Notes: a model not told the origin generated them from the letters alone. A stretch of 64,000 nucleotides of DNA from Vibrio ouci (GCF_004551525.1 NZ_SATR01000022.1:17114-81113), one strand, 5' to 3'; counted from the stretch's first letter, positions 30,421-40,892 are shown. A program made the numbers and translations.

Positions 30421-31362
30421 GTGGAATTAGAAGACATCTATCGTCGTGATCTTAACTTGCTAGTCGCACTGCGAGTGTTAATTGAAGAGTGCAGCGTGAG
30501 TAAAGCTGCCCATCGTTTAAACCTCAGTCAGTCTGCGATGAGTCGAGTGCTAGGTCGATTGCGAGAGATGCTTGGTGACCCTTTATTTACCCGCCAAGGG
30601 CAACACTTAATCCCGACCGAAAAAGCGTTAGAGATTGATCGCTGTTTGGGTGAGCCGCTCGAGTCACTGCGTCAGTTGTTATCACCGATTGAGTTTGAGC
30701 CGCAAAGCTGTGACCAAACCTTTACCATTGCGACCACGGACTATGCGATGCAAACTATTTTGCCGTTTGCTTTGCCGCGTATCTATCAAGAAGCGCCCAA
30801 TGTATCGTTTAATTTCTTACCGCTGCAGCATGACCGTTTGGCCGATCAGCTCACCGCAGAAGGCGCAGATTTAGCCATTTGTCGTCCAATTGGTCCGGTT
30901 GCGCCACTCCGTAGCGAAATACTAGGCCGTGTCGGTGTGTTGTGTTTGCTCTCAAAGCAGCATCCACTCGCTGATGAAGAGATGAGTTTGGCGGACTACC
31001 TGACTTATCCCCATGCGATGATTGCGATCAGTGATGGCGTTAAGGCTCTGATTGAAGGTGCTTTGGTCGACCAACCAAGACGCAAAATGGCGCTGCGCGC
31101 ATACCATCTTGAAGCGGCGCTAGCGATTGTCGATACCATGCCAATCATTATTACTGTGCCAGCTGATTTAGCTTATTTAGTCGCCGAGCGTTACGACTTA
31201 GTGATAAAGCCACTGCCGTTCCAATTTACCCCTTTTGATTACTCGATGATCTGGCATCCACGCTGTGAACATTCACCAGCTCAGGAGTGGTTACGTGGAA
31301 TCGTAAAGGAAGAATGCAGTCGCTTGATTGCCAAACGAATTGAAGATATTGGTTTGGACTAA
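30421..31362 (+). CDS. LysR-family transcriptional regulator
   Basis: The product is 313 aa from a GTG start (MELEDIYRRDLNLLVALRVL). The winged helix-turn-helix is at about 10-68, with SVSKAAHRLNLSQSAMSRVLGRL and DPLFTRQGQHLIPT; the effector-binding domain (about 95-300) follows. The N-terminus resembles the NodD/LeuO/YidZ subgroup. It is not ilvY: the neighbouring ilvG operon is attenuator-controlled and lies 1.2 kb away. The convergent oxidoreductase gene ends 60 bp off. Target and ligand are unknown. Confidence 0.9.
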   Translation: MELEDIYRRDLNLLVALRVLIEECSVSKAAHRLNLSQSAMSRVLGRLREMLGDPLFTRQGQHLIPTEKALEIDRCLGEPLESLRQLLSPIEFEPQSCDQTFTIATTDYAMQTILPFALPRIYQEAPNVSFNFLPLQHDRLADQLTAEGADLAICRPIGPVAPLRSEILGRVGVLCLLSKQHPLADEEMSLADYLTYPHAMIAISDGVKALIEGALVDQPRRKMALRAYHLEAALAIVDTMPIIITVPADLAYLVAERYDLVIKPLPFQFTPFDYSMIWHPRCEHSPAQEWLRGIVKEECSRLIAKRIEDIGLD

Positions 31363-31372
31363 ACCGCTTGAA

Positions 31373-31412
31373 TAAAAAAAGAGCCAGCATTACAGATGCT
31401 GGCTCTTTTTTA
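31373..31412. terminator. Bidirectional terminator between the LysR gene and acuI
   Basis: AAAGAGCCAGCAT pairs with ATGCTGGCTCTTT across a TACAG loop, flanked by A and T runs. Confidence 0.93.
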
Positions 31413-31422
31413 TTGTGCGTGC

Positions 31423-32403
31423 TTAAAGCTTGATAACTACGCGGCCTGTTACTTGACCGTTAGTGATGTCTTCAGCGTATTTTGGCGCTTCTGCTAGCTC
31501 TACTTCGGTACATGCTTGCTCGAAGTAGCTGTCTGGTAGTAACTCAACTAGTTTTTCCCATGCCGCGATGCGTTTTTCGGTTGGGCACGATACTGAATCG
31601 ATACCTTGCAGGCGTACATTACGTAGAATGAACGGCATTACTGTAGTCGGTAAGTCAAAACCACCCGCTAGACCACAAGCGGCTACTGCGCTGTTGTAAT
31701 CCATTTGTGACAGTACTTTCGCCAGTACTTTGCTGCCGACAGTATCAACCGCACCTGCCCAGATTTGCTTTTCAAGCGGACGTGCTGGCTCTTCAAATTC
31801 TACGCGGTCGATAATGCGGCTAGCGCCAAGTTTCTCTAGTAGTGGACCGTTTTGTTCAACGCGACCTGTTACCGCAGCAACTTGGTAGCCTAGTTGAGCT
31901 AGCAGTGTGACTGCTACTGAGCCTACGCCGCCACTTGCGCCAGTCACTAGGATTTCACCATCTTCAGGTTTGATGCCAGCATCAAGTAGCGCTTGAACAC
32001 ACAGCATGCCAGTAAAGCCAGCTGTACCGACCATCATAGCTTTTTTGCTATCTAGGCCTTGTGGTAGTGGTACTAGCCAGTCCGCTTTTAGACGCGCGCG
32101 CTGTGCCATGCCGCCCCAGTGGTTTTCACCTACGCCCCAACCAGTTAGGACAACTTTGTCACCTGCTTGGTATCGGTCATCTTCAGAGCTCACTACCGTA
32201 CCGGCAAGGTCGATACCTGGCACCATCGGGAAGTTGCGGATGATTTTGCCTTTACCCGTGATTGCTAAACCGTCTTTGTAGTTTAGTGATGAGTAATCAA
32301 CATCGATCAGTACTTCGCCTTCTGGCAGTTGTGCTTCATCGATCTGTTCGATGGTTGCGATAGTACGTTTTTCTTCTTGGTTTAGAATCAGTGCGTTAAA
32401 CAT
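31423..32403 (-). CDS. acuI: Quinone oxidoreductase / acrylyl-CoA reductase family protein
   Basis: The product is 326 aa, starting MFNALILNQEEKRTIATIEQ; GGAG lies 8 bp upstream and supports this ATG over the longer frame to 32415. It is a medium-chain dehydrogenase/reductase without zinc ligands, of the YhdH/AcuI subfamily. The NADPH-binding motif ILVTGASGGVGSVAV is near residues 147-161, and NFPMVPGIDLAGTV is typical. AcuI members reduce acryloyl-CoA to propionyl-CoA with NADPH and help detoxify acrylate, which marine bacteria meet during DMSP breakdown. Function is by family; no other acu gene is near. Confidence 0.85.
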   Translation of the reverse strand: MFNALILNQEEKRTIATIEQIDEAQLPEGEVLIDVDYSSLNYKDGLAITGKGKIIRNFPMVPGIDLAGTVVSSEDDRYQAGDKVVLTGWGVGENHWGGMAQRARLKADWLVPLPQGLDSKKAMMVGTAGFTGMLCVQALLDAGIKPEDGEILVTGASGGVGSVAVTLLAQLGYQVAAVTGRVEQNGPLLEKLGASRIIDRVEFEEPARPLEKQIWAGAVDTVGSKVLAKVLSQMDYNSAVAACGLAGGFDLPTTVMPFILRNVRLQGIDSVSCPTEKRIAAWEKLVELLPDSYFEQACTEVELAEAPKYAEDITNGQVTGRVVIKL

Positions 32404-32562
32404 AGTGATCTCCACAAATAGAGCAGCAATTTAAAAACTGGGTTCAGTGTAGACCTAAACTGGCTATGACAAAAATGAAACTTTAGCATTATATCTATGC
32501 GTATCACGCATTTTGACCAAAGTATAAGCAAGTGAGAAATTGTTTAGGGATGTAGATAAGAA

Positions 32563-32591
32563 AAGCCCTTAACCGAGTGGGTTAAGGGCTT
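32563..32591 (-). terminator. Terminator of the ilvGMEDA operon
   Basis: AAGCCCTTAACC (32563-32574) / GGTTAAGGGCTT (32580-32591), a 12-bp perfect stem, followed on minus by TTTCTT. It starts 7 bp after ilvA. Confidence 0.88.
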
Positions 32592-32597
32592 AAGAGT

Positions 32598-34145
32598 TTA
32601 TGAAAGGAAGAACTTGTACGACGGGTTGTCGGTTTCATCTTTACATTGATAGCCGAGCTCTCGTAAATGGGCTGAGAAGCGGGATAAGTCTGACTCATCA
32701 AGCTCAAAGCCACACAGTACTCGACCATAGTCAGCACCGTGGTTACGGTAGTTAAATAGGCTGATATTCCAGTGAGTACCAAGCGTGCTTAAGAATTTCA
32801 CTAGTGCACCCGGGTATTCTGGGAATTCAAAGCTGTAAAGACGCTCTTTAAGTGGCTTCGAAGGTTTACCTCCAATCATATAGCGCACGTGCAGTTTGGC
32901 CATTTCATCATCAGAGAGGTCGACCACTGGGTAGCCGCCGTCACGGAGATCATGAATGATGTTGTCTAACTCTTCTTGACCACCTTGCAAACGGACACCA
33001 ACAAAGATGTTCGCTAGTTTGTCGTCGTTGTAGCGATAGTTAAACTCAGTCACTGCACGGCCGCCAATCAGGTTACAGAACTCAAAGAATGCACCTTGAC
33101 GCTCTGGGATGGTGACAGCCAACAGACCTTCACGCTTTTCACCCAGCTCACAACGCTCAGAGACGTAACGCAGACCATGGAAGTTGGTGTTAGCACCTGA
33201 CAGCACTGTGCCAAGTTGCTTGTCTTCAAGCTTATTCTGTTCAGCGAACTTCTTTAGACCAGCTAGTGCAAGTGCGCCAGAAGGTTCAGCGATAGCACGA
33301 GTGTCTTCAAAGATATCTTTGACTGCCGCGCAGATTTCATCACTGGAGACAGAGATATGACCATCAATGTACTTTTCACATAAACGATAGGTCTCTTCAC
33401 CAATGCGCTTAACCGCAACACCATCGGCAAACATACTGACCTGATCGAGTACTACCGGCTCACCGGCATCCAGCGCTGCTTTTAGACAGGCTGAATCTTC
33501 TGGCTCAACGGCAATCACTTTGATTTCTGGCATTAGCTGTTTAACCAGCACCGCAACACCGGCTGCTAGACCGCCGCCACCTACAGGAACGAAGATATAA
33601 TCGAGATGGCCATTTTGCTGCAGCATCTCCATACCAATCGTACCTTGACCTGCAATCACTAATGGGTGATCGAAGGGTGGTACAAAGGTGTATCCATGCT
33701 GAGCAGACAGACGCTCTGCTTCAGCTTTCGCTTCATCAAAGTTGCTGCCATGTAAAACCACGTTACCACCAAAGCCAAGTACCGCCTCGACTTTGATATC
33801 AGGAGTGGTTTTTGGCATCACGATGGTGGTCTTAATGCCGAGCTTTGTACCTGATAGCGCCATACCTTGGGCATGGTTACCCGCGGATGCGGTAATCACG
33901 CCCGCAGCTTTTTGCTCATCAGTCAGGCTCGCGACCATATTGTACGCGCCGCGCAGTTTAAACGAGTGTACCGGCTGGCGGTCTTCGCGTTTGATCTGCA
34001 CATTGTTACCAATACGTGCCGACAGGCGTGGCATTTCTTGAAGTGGCGTTACCGTTGCCACTTCATAAACAGGCGCTCGCAAGATCTGGCGCAGGTAATC
34101 CGCGCCAGTTTGAGGTTCTTGCCCTGAAAGTATTGAGTCATTCAT
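32598..34145 (-). CDS. ilvA: Threonine ammonia-lyase, biosynthetic
   Basis: The product is 515 aa. The PLP lysine is in HSFKLRGAYNMV near residue 62; the glycine loop VGGGGLAAGVAVL binds the PLP phosphate. Two ACT-like regulatory domains fill residues about 335-515, the site of isoleucine feedback inhibition in this family. It makes 2-oxobutanoate from threonine, the first committed step of isoleucine synthesis. It is the last gene of ilvGMEDA, 3 bp after ilvD. Confidence 0.97.
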   Translation of the reverse strand: MNDSILSGQEPQTGADYLRQILRAPVYEVATVTPLQEMPRLSARIGNNVQIKREDRQPVHSFKLRGAYNMVASLTDEQKAAGVITASAGNHAQGMALSGTKLGIKTTIVMPKTTPDIKVEAVLGFGGNVVLHGSNFDEAKAEAERLSAQHGYTFVPPFDHPLVIAGQGTIGMEMLQQNGHLDYIFVPVGGGGLAAGVAVLVKQLMPEIKVIAVEPEDSACLKAALDAGEPVVLDQVSMFADGVAVKRIGEETYRLCEKYIDGHISVSSDEICAAVKDIFEDTRAIAEPSGALALAGLKKFAEQNKLEDKQLGTVLSGANTNFHGLRYVSERCELGEKREGLLAVTIPERQGAFFEFCNLIGGRAVTEFNYRYNDDKLANIFVGVRLQGGQEELDNIIHDLRDGGYPVVDLSDDEMAKLHVRYMIGGKPSKPLKERLYSFEFPEYPGALVKFLSTLGTHWNISLFNYRNHGADYGRVLCGFELDESDLSRFSAHLRELGYQCKDETDNPSYKFFLS

Positions 34146-34148
34146 AAG

Positions 34149-35990
34149 CTAGTCCTCTAGCTTTGATTTATCTCGTACTGCACCTTTGTCAGCACTGGTC
34201 GCCATACTTGCGTACGCTTTTAGTGCAAATGAAACTTCACGTTGACGGTCGACTGGTTTCCAGCCTAACTCGTCTTGTTTCGCACGGCGCTCAGCAAGCT
34301 CTTGTTCAGAAACTTGTAAAGAAATTGAACGGTTTGGAATATCAATTGCGATAATATCGCCTTGTTTAACCAGACCAATTGCGCCGCCGTTTGCTGCTTC
34401 AGGAGAAGCGTGACCGATTGATAGACCTGATGTACCACCAGAGAAACGACCATCAGTCAGAAGTGCACACTCTTTACCAAGACCCATAGATTTTAGGTAA
34501 GTGGTTGGGTAAAGCATTTCTTGCATACCCGGGCCACCTTTAGGACCTTCGTAACGGATAATCACAACATCACCGGCTTTTACTTTGCCGCCCAAGATGC
34601 CTTCTACTGCATCTTCTTGGCTTTCAAACACAACTGCAGGGCCAGTGAATTTATGGATACTTTCATCCACGCCAGCGGTCTTAACGATACAGCCATCAAG
34701 GGCGATGTTACCTGACAGTACTGCTAGGCCACCTTCTTGGCTAAAGGCATTTTCTTTGGTACGGATACAACCTTCAGCACGGTCATCATCAAGACGATCC
34801 CAACGACAGTCTTGTGAGAACGCTTTAGTGGTACGAATACCAGCAGGACCAGCGCGGAAGAACTTCAATACGTCTTCGTCTTCCGTTTGGATGATGTCGT
34901 ACTTAGCGAGCTGCTCTTTCATTGAAAGACCAAGTACAGTGCGAGCGTCATTATGCAGTAGACCTGCGCGGTCTAGTTCACCCAGGATAGCCATTACACC
35001 ACCAGCGCGGTGTACGTCTTCCATGTGATATTTCTGCGTTGATGGCGCCACTTTACATAGATGAGGCACTTTACGAGACAAGCGATCGATATCGTCCATA
35101 TCGAAGTCAATCTCACCTTCTTGCGCAGCGGCTAGCAGGTGAAGAATGGTATTGGTTGAACCGCCCATTGCGATATCTAGCGCCATCGCGTTTTCAAATG
35201 CGTCAAACGTAGCAATATTGCGCGGCAGTGCTGATTCGTCATCTTGTTCGTAGTAACGACGCGTCAGTTCAACGATACGTTTCCCCGCATTGATGAATAG
35301 CTGCTCACGGTCTGCGTGGGTTGCTAGCATTGAACCGTTACCTGGCTGAGAAAGACCCAGCGCTTCAGTTAGACAGTTCATTGAGTTCGCGGTGAACATA
35401 CCTGAACATGAACCACAAGTTGGACATGCGCTACGCTCGATCTGTTCACTCTGCTCGTCCGATACTTTCGGGTCTGCACCTTGGATCATCGCATCAACAA
35501 GGTCGAGCTTGATGATTTGGTCAGAAAGCTTGGTTTTACCTGCTTCCATGGGGCCGCCAGACACAAAGATCACTGGAATGTTGAGGCGCATAGAGGCCAT
35601 TAGCATCCCTGGAGTAATTTTGTCACAGTTAGAGATACACACCATCGCATCCGCACAGTGGGCGTTGACCATGTACTCAACTGAGTCAGCGATCAGTTCA
35701 CGTGATGGCAGTGAGTAAAGCATACCGCCGTGACCCATTGCGATACCGTCATCGACCGCAATGGTGTTAAATTCTTTTGCAATACCACCGGCTTTTTCGA
35801 TTTCACCCGCGACTAGTTGGCCCATATCTTTTAGGTGGACGTGGCCCGGTACGAATTGAGTGAATGAGTTAACTACGGCAATAATTGGTTTACCAAAATC
35901 TTCGTCTTTTACCCCAGTTGCGCGCCAAAGGGCACGAGCACCCGCCATGTTACGGCCATGAGTGGTGGTTGCTGATCTATATATAGGCAT
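34149..35990 (-). CDS. ilvD: Dihydroxy-acid dehydratase
   Basis: The product is 613 aa. Family signatures are [20 protein letters not shown] and [19 protein letters not shown], whose cysteines bind the iron-sulfur cluster, and near the C-terminus [19 protein letters not shown]. It makes 2-oxoisovalerate and 3-methyl-2-oxopentanoate, the shared third step of valine and isoleucine synthesis. It is sensitive to oxygen radicals through its cluster. It lies between ilvE and ilvA with 11-bp and 3-bp gaps. Confidence 0.98.
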   Translation of the reverse strand: MPIYRSATTTHGRNMAGARALWRATGVKDEDFGKPIIAVVNSFTQFVPGHVHLKDMGQLVAGEIEKAGGIAKEFNTIAVDDGIAMGHGGMLYSLPSRELIADSVEYMVNAHCADAMVCISNCDKITPGMLMASMRLNIPVIFVSGGPMEAGKTKLSDQIIKLDLVDAMIQGADPKVSDEQSEQIERSACPTCGSCSGMFTANSMNCLTEALGLSQPGNGSMLATHADREQLFINAGKRIVELTRRYYEQDDESALPRNIATFDAFENAMALDIAMGGSTNTILHLLAAAQEGEIDFDMDDIDRLSRKVPHLCKVAPSTQKYHMEDVHRAGGVMAILGELDRAGLLHNDARTVLGLSMKEQLAKYDIIQTEDEDVLKFFRAGPAGIRTTKAFSQDCRWDRLDDDRAEGCIRTKENAFSQEGGLAVLSGNIALDGCIVKTAGVDESIHKFTGPAVVFESQEDAVEGILGGKVKAGDVVIIRYEGPKGGPGMQEMLYPTTYLKSMGLGKECALLTDGRFSGGTSGLSIGHASPEAANGGAIGLVKQGDIIAIDIPNRSISLQVSEQELAERRAKQDELGWKPVDRQREVSFALKAYASMATSADKGAVRDKSKLED

Positions 35991-36001
35991 CTTCTATTTC
36001 C

Positions 36002-36946
36002 TTATTTCGCCGCGTCTTCTGGGTAAACGTAATCTAACCAGCCCCACTTATCTTCAGTGGTGCCGTTGAATAGGCCAAAGTATGCTTCTTGCAGTTCTTT
36101 GGTGATTGGGCCGCGTTTGCCTGTGCCCACTTCAATCTTATCGATGGTTGCAACCGGAACAACTTCTGCTGCTGTACCTGTCATAAATACTTCGTCTGCA
36201 AGGTAAAGTGCTTCACGAGCAATGTTTGCTTCACGTACTTCATAACCACGATCGCGTGCCAGCGTCATGATCGAGTCGCGAGTAATACCTGGCAGGATTG
36301 CGCTGGTTGCTGGTGGAGTGGTGATCACGCCATCTTTAATTACAAAGATGTTCTCACCTGCACCTTCAGATAGGTAACCATCTACGCTTAGTGCGATGCC
36401 TTCGTCGTAACCGTGACGACGTGCTTCACCACCGACTAGTAGTGATGATAGGTAGTTACCGCCTGCTTTAGCCGCAGTAGGGATAGTGTTTGGTGCTGCG
36501 CGGTTCCAGCTTGAAATCATCGCATCTACGCCAGCTTCTAGCGCTTCTTCACCTAGGTATGAGCCCCAAGGGAAGGCTGCAATGATCAGATCCATTTCTG
36601 TGTCTGCTGGCGGACAAACGCCAAGGCCAACATTACCAACAAAACCTAGCGGGCGAATGTAAGCGCTATCTAGCTTGTTTTGACGCAGTGTTTCGCGCGT
36701 TGCTTCCATGATCTCTTCAACCGTGTAAGGAATCGGGAAGCGGTAAATCTTCGCTGAATCTTTAAGACGTTTTGCGTGCTCTAGGTGACGGAAGACAATT
36801 GGACCTTTAGGTGTGTTGTAACAGCGTACCCCTTCGAAAACCGAAGTACCGTAGTGCATTGCGTGAGTTAACACGTGTACATTCGCCTCTGCCCAAGGAA
36901 CCATTTCACCATTGAACCAAATGTAATCTGCAGTTTTTGTAGCCAT
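36002..36946 (-). CDS. ilvE: Branched-chain amino acid aminotransferase
   Basis: The product is 314 aa, a fold-type IV PLP enzyme starting MATKTADYIWFNGEMVPWAE. The PLP lysine lies in AAKAGGNYLSSLL and the family signature EGAGENIFVIKDGVI is complete. It transaminates the three branched-chain keto acids using glutamate. It lies between ilvM (12 bp) and ilvD (11 bp). It is slightly longer at the C-terminus than the 309-aa E. coli enzyme. Confidence 0.97.
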   Translation of the reverse strand: MATKTADYIWFNGEMVPWAEANVHVLTHAMHYGTSVFEGVRCYNTPKGPIVFRHLEHAKRLKDSAKIYRFPIPYTVEEIMEATRETLRQNKLDSAYIRPLGFVGNVGLGVCPPADTEMDLIIAAFPWGSYLGEEALEAGVDAMISSWNRAAPNTIPTAAKAGGNYLSSLLVGGEARRHGYDEGIALSVDGYLSEGAGENIFVIKDGVITTPPATSAILPGITRDSIMTLARDRGYEVREANIAREALYLADEVFMTGTAAEVVPVATIDKIEVGTGKRGPITKELQEAYFGLFNGTTEDKWGWLDYVYPEDAAK

Positions 36947-36958
36947 TTATTGCCTTCC

Positions 36959-37243
36959 TTATGCACAAATCTTTTGTTGTAGGTTGTTATTCGGTAGTTC
37001 GTCGCGCGCAATTTGCGTTACTTCAACGGTGCGTACATCCCAAAGCTTCTCGATCTGATTGGTGAGAAATGAAATTGGGCGATCGCTATCAACGATGATC
37101 TCGACGCTCGCGACTTTGCTTTCGTGGTTTTGCGTGCCTGCCACTTGCTTAACAATAAAGCCACGGTGGCGAACAACGCGAAGAACACGCTCTAACAGGA
37201 CAGGTTTATCGTCTGCTTTGATGTCGATTAGGTATCTTTCCAT
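36959..37243 (-). CDS. ilvM: Acetolactate synthase II small subunit
   Basis: The product is 94 aa starting MERYLIDIKADDKPVLLERV, an ACT domain. GGAGAACACAT upstream supports this ATG; a longer frame to 37315 overlaps ilvG. It follows the ilvG stop by 1 bp, so the two subunits are translationally coupled. In E. coli the IlvGM isozyme is resistant to valine. The C-terminal tail NNNLQQKICA is extra and of unknown use. Confidence 0.93.
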   Translation of the reverse strand: MERYLIDIKADDKPVLLERVLRVVRHRGFIVKQVAGTQNHESKVASVEIIVDSDRPISFLTNQIEKLWDVRTVEVTQIARDELPNNNLQQKICA

Positions 37244-37244
37244 G

Positions 37245-38891
37245 TTATGTGTTCTCCAGCATTTCATTGTTTGAAGCACCTGGTGGTACAAGTGGCCAGA
37301 CGTTTTCTTCCTCATCGATTAGAACATGAAGAAGATAAGACGTCTTACTTTCTAGCATTTCTTTTAGTGCTGGCTCAACTTCTTCTTTCTTAGTGATGGT
37401 TTTACCAGGAATATCAAAGGCTTTAGCTAGCATTACAAAGTCAGGGTTGTCATCTAGGATGGTCTCGCTATGGCGGCCATCAAAAAACAGTGATTGCCAC
37501 TGACGAACCATGCCGAGGCGTTGGTTGTTCAGTAACACCATTTTTACCGGGATCTGGCGACGCTTTAGCGTACCGAGCTCTTGGATGTTCATCATAAATG
37601 AGCCATCCCCAGTAATAAGTATAGATTGATCATCAGGGCGAGCGACGGCAGCGCCCATCGCAGCAGGAAGACCGAAGCCCATAGTGCCAAGGCCAGCAGA
37701 TGTGATGAAGTTTTGTGGATCGCGCGGTTGGATATGTTGCGCTGCCCACATTTGATGCTGGCCAACATCGGTTGAGATGATTGAGCTATCTGGCATCAGG
37801 TCGGAAAGCTGTTTTAGTAATCCTGGTGCGTAGATAAGTTCGCCCGGATGGTCGTAGCGCCATTTAAATCCGCTACGTAAGCTTTCACTGTGTTTAACCC
37901 AAGGCGTGATGTCGTGAGTTAACTCTAGCTGAGGAAGAACGGCTGGGATCTCGGCGCGAACCGCTGCGTTTGCGGTGCGCAGCTTGTGCAGTTCCGCGGC
38001 GTCGATATCGATGTGAATGACTTTAGCGTTCGGCGCAAAAGTATCGAGCTTGCCTGTTACTCGGTCATCAAAACGCGCGCCCACTGCAATCAGTAAGTCA
38101 CACTCTTGTACCACTAGGTTAGCCGCTTTGGTGCCGTGCATACCTAGCATGCCAAGGTAGTGCGGGTCGTGACGCTCGATCGTGCCTAGACCTTTCAAGG
38201 TACTAACTGATGGCATTGGATTTAAGCGCAGGAATTCGCGCACAGAGTCCGTCGCGTGGCCAAGTTGTACACCACCGCCAACGTATAAAACCGGACGAGA
38301 GCTTTGTGATAACAGTTGTTGAGCTTTAGCGATGTCGTCAGTGTTGGCGACTGGCGCGTTAGGTGGCGTAAAGTCAGGTAAGGTCTTTACAGGAGCTTGG
38401 CCAAGCTGGACATCTTTAGCGATATCAACAATGACAGGGCCAGGGCGACCAGCTTTAGCGACTTCAAAGGCTTCGGCTAAGGTTGGTGCCAGTTCATTGA
38501 TGTCAGTAACTAGGTAGCTGTGTTTAGTACATGAAAGGGACATGCCGATCACATCCATTTCTTGGAATGCGTCAGTACCAATGTGAGAGCTTGCAACCTG
38601 ACCTGTGATCGCCACTAGAGGGATAGAGTCCATAAAGGCATCCGCTAAACCTGTGACTAGGTTGGTTGCTCCTGGACCTGATGTTGCCATGCAGACAGCG
38701 ACATCTTGTGTTGCGCGGGCCATACCGATAGCGGCCATTGCTGCCCCTTGCTCATGACGACAGAGGATGTGTTCAACACCACCATCGTATAGAGCATCAT
38801 AGATTGGCATGATGGCCCCGCCTGGGTAACCAAATACCGTTTTTATCCCCTGCTGCGCCAAAGCGGCTACGACTAACTCAGCACCTGTCAT
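37245..38891 (-). CDS. ilvG: Acetolactate synthase II large subunit
   Basis: The product is 548 aa, an intact thiamine-diphosphate enzyme starting [20 protein letters not shown]. The catalytic Glu is in [13 protein letters not shown] near residue 47, and the metal/ThDP motif is [20 protein letters not shown]. The gene is full length, unlike the frameshifted copy of E. coli K-12. It condenses pyruvate with pyruvate or with 2-oxobutanoate. A strong CAGGAGG site precedes it; it is the first structural gene after the ilvL attenuator. Confidence 0.98.
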   Translation of the reverse strand: MTGAELVVAALAQQGIKTVFGYPGGAIMPIYDALYDGGVEHILCRHEQGAAMAAIGMARATQDVAVCMATSGPGATNLVTGLADAFMDSIPLVAITGQVASSHIGTDAFQEMDVIGMSLSCTKHSYLVTDINELAPTLAEAFEVAKAGRPGPVIVDIAKDVQLGQAPVKTLPDFTPPNAPVANTDDIAKAQQLLSQSSRPVLYVGGGVQLGHATDSVREFLRLNPMPSVSTLKGLGTIERHDPHYLGMLGMHGTKAANLVVQECDLLIAVGARFDDRVTGKLDTFAPNAKVIHIDIDAAELHKLRTANAAVRAEIPAVLPQLELTHDITPWVKHSESLRSGFKWRYDHPGELIYAPGLLKQLSDLMPDSSIISTDVGQHQMWAAQHIQPRDPQNFITSAGLGTMGFGLPAAMGAAVARPDDQSILITGDGSFMMNIQELGTLKRRQIPVKMVLLNNQRLGMVRQWQSLFFDGRHSETILDDNPDFVMLAKAFDIPGKTITKKEEVEPALKEMLESKTSYLLHVLIDEEENVWPLVPPGASNNEMLENT

Positions 38892-39022
38892 CGTAAACCT
38901 CCTGGTGGTCTGTCATTTGTTGTTGTGTTGCATTGCACATCATGTGCGCTCCCATTCTTCCTGCAGCCCTTATATGAGCTTTTAAATTCGTTATATGCCT
39001 AAATTTACGGCGTACTAATTGT

Positions 39023-39058
39023 AAAAAACCCCCGGACTTTTCAGTGCGGGGGTTTTTT
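39023..39058 (-). terminator. Transcription attenuator of the ilv operon
   Basis: On minus AAAAAACCCCCG (39047-39058) pairs with CGGGGGTTTTTT (39023-39034), with partial inner pairing and a run of six Us. It lies just after ilvL and 130 bp before ilvG, the position of the classic ilv attenuator. Confidence 0.93.
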
Positions 39059-39069
39059 CTATTCTGTGG

Positions 39070-39159
39070 CTATCTTTCGCCCACTAGACCCCGCGTGGTG
39101 TCAATAATGACCACGATAATCAGGGCAATCAGTGCGTTAGTGCGGGCGTTGAAGTTCAT
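39070..39159 (-). CDS. ilvL: ilv operon leader peptide
   Basis: A 29-codon ORF encodes MNFNARTNALIALIIVVIID and ends LVGER. Residues 10-19 are a run of Leu, Ile and Val codons (L-I-A-L-I-I-V-V-I-I), the regulatory codons on which ribosomes stall when branched-chain aminoacyl-tRNAs are short. Stalling would favour an antiterminator over the hairpin at 39023-39058. It is too short for normal ORF calling, but composition and position make it secure. Confidence 0.94.
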   Translation of the reverse strand: MNFNARTNALIALIIVVIIDTTRGLVGER

Positions 39160-39181
39160 CTTTATTTCTTTAGTTATATGT

Positions 39182-39197
39182 GTGCCTAGTTAGGCAC
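39182..39197. repeat. Perfect hairpin in the 5' leader before ilvL
   Basis: GTGCCT and AGGCAC are 6-bp arms around a 4-nt loop, 23 bp upstream of the ilvL start within the predicted transcript. Role unknown; it could be an RNA 5' stabiliser. Confidence 0.6.
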
Positions 39198-39221
39198 GAA
39201 AATGTTTGCGTCTCTAGTGGT

Positions 39222-39250
39222 AACATACAATTCCGTTAAATGACAAGCAA
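39222..39250 (-). promoter_or_regulatory. Probable promoter of the ilvLGMEDA operon
   Basis: On minus TTGCTT (39245-39250), 17 bp, TATGTT (39222-39227). The elements are moderate, but the spacing is ideal and the place, about 60 bp before ilvL, is right. Confidence 0.6.
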
Positions 39251-39368
39251 AAACTCATTCTTTTTTCACATTCTTTCAGCATCTAGCCAAGCTATATAAC
39301 AACCTTGATAACAAAATAAACGAACTATCAGGGGTATAAATGAGCAACAATAGTCAGGTGGTTAGATT

Positions 39369-40892
39369 ATGGGCCTAGCTGTTATCCATAGCCGAGCCTG
39401 TGTCGGGGTTGAAGCGCCTGCGGTGACGGTCGAAGTCCACATTAGTAATGGTATGCCAGGCTTTACATTGGTTGGGTTACCGGAAACCACGGTCAAAGAG
39501 TCCCGAGATAGAGTGCGCAGCGCGATCATTAACTCTCGCTTTGAGTTTCCCGCCAAGCGGATTACCGTCAACCTTGCTCCGGCAGATTTGCCTAAAGAGG
39601 GTGGGCGGTTTGATTTACCGATCGCGTTAGGCATTTTGGCCGCATCCGAACAAGTTCCACTGCAAGCGCTGGCCGATATTGAGTTTATCGGTGAGCTGGC
39701 TTTATCTGGAGAACTGCGCTGCGTGAAAGGCGTATTACCTGCGGCATTGGCGGCGAACAAGGCTCAGCGTCGACTGGTTGTTCCTCATCATAATGGTGAC
39801 CAAGCAGCGTTAGTCGGCGCAGATACGCATAAGTCAGCGCAGAGTTTACTCGAAGTGTGTGCTGATTTGTGTGGTCAGCAAGCATTGGCACTGCACCAAA
39901 CGTCATCATTAAGCGTAAAGCGGGAACTGCAAAGAGATCTACAAGATATTATTGGTCAGCAACAAGGTAAGCGTGCGTTAGAAATCGCAGCGGCGGGGAA
40001 TCATAACCTCCTGTTTTTAGGCCCGCCCGGGACCGGAAAAACCATGCTTGCTTCTCGGCTGTGTGACTTATTACCGGAAATGACCTGTGATGAAGCGATG
40101 GAGACCGCTTCGGTGGCGTCATTGACCCAGCAAGAGATCAATATCCATAACTGGAAACAGCGCCCGTTTCGCGCCCCTCATCATTCCAGTTCCATGGCGG
40201 CGTTAGTTGGTGGCGGCTCCATTCCTCGCCCTGGTGAAATCTCATTAGCCCATAATGGTTTACTGTTTTTAGATGAAATGCCCGAATTTGAACGTAAGGT
40301 GCTGGATTCTTTGCGTGAGCCATTAGAGTCGGGAGAAATTATCATCTCACGGGCGCAGGGCAAAACCCGTTTTCCAGCCCGCTTTCAGTTAGTAGGAGCA
40401 TTAAATCCAAGTCCAACGGGTTACTACGAAGGCAATCAATCGAGAGTCAATCCGCAAACCATCTTACGTTATCTCAGCCGCTTATCTGGGCCATTACTTG
40501 ATCGTTTTGATATGTCACTGGAAATTCCGGCATTACCCAAAGGGACGTTAGCTGAAGGAGGAGATAGAGGCGAGCCAACCGCTGTGGTACGTGAACGAGT
40601 CTATATTGCTCGTGACGCTATGTTATCGCGTTCGAATAAAGTGAATGCCTTACTCGGCAGTCGAGAAATAGAACGTTATTGCCCGTTAGATAAGCAAGAT
40701 GCTCAGTTCTTAGAAAATGCCTTGCATCGATTAGGGCTCTCCATTCGAGCTTATCATCGCATTATCAAGGTGGCACGCACTATCGCTGATCTAGAAGGCG
40801 TCGAGCATATTACGCGTACTCATTTGGCTGAAGCACTCGGCTATCGAGCGATGGATAGATTACTCAGAGAATTGACGGCTCAGGCGGTCTAA
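39369..40892 (+). CDS. comM: ComM/YifB AAA+ ATPase (Mg-chelatase-like, branch-migration helicase)
   Basis: The product is 507 aa. An N-terminal Lon-protease-like fold domain (about 1-170) precedes the AAA+ domain with Walker A GPPGTGKTM near 218-226 and Walker B LLFLDEMPEF; a C-terminal Mg_chelatase_C helical domain closes it. ComM is a hexameric helicase that extends heteroduplex during natural transformation in vibrios. It lies divergent from ilv. Together with dprA at 56253 it marks the species as carrying transformation-associated genes here. Confidence 0.94.
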   Translation: MGLAVIHSRACVGVEAPAVTVEVHISNGMPGFTLVGLPETTVKESRDRVRSAIINSRFEFPAKRITVNLAPADLPKEGGRFDLPIALGILAASEQVPLQALADIEFIGELALSGELRCVKGVLPAALAANKAQRRLVVPHHNGDQAALVGADTHKSAQSLLEVCADLCGQQALALHQTSSLSVKRELQRDLQDIIGQQQGKRALEIAAAGNHNLLFLGPPGTGKTMLASRLCDLLPEMTCDEAMETASVASLTQQEINIHNWKQRPFRAPHHSSSMAALVGGGSIPRPGEISLAHNGLLFLDEMPEFERKVLDSLREPLESGEIIISRAQGKTRFPARFQLVGALNPSPTGYYEGNQSRVNPQTILRYLSRLSGPLLDRFDMSLEIPALPKGTLAEGGDRGEPTAVVRERVYIARDAMLSRSNKVNALLGSREIERYCPLDKQDAQFLENALHRLGLSIRAYHRIIKVARTIADLEGVEHITRTHLAEALGYRAMDRLLRELTAQAV

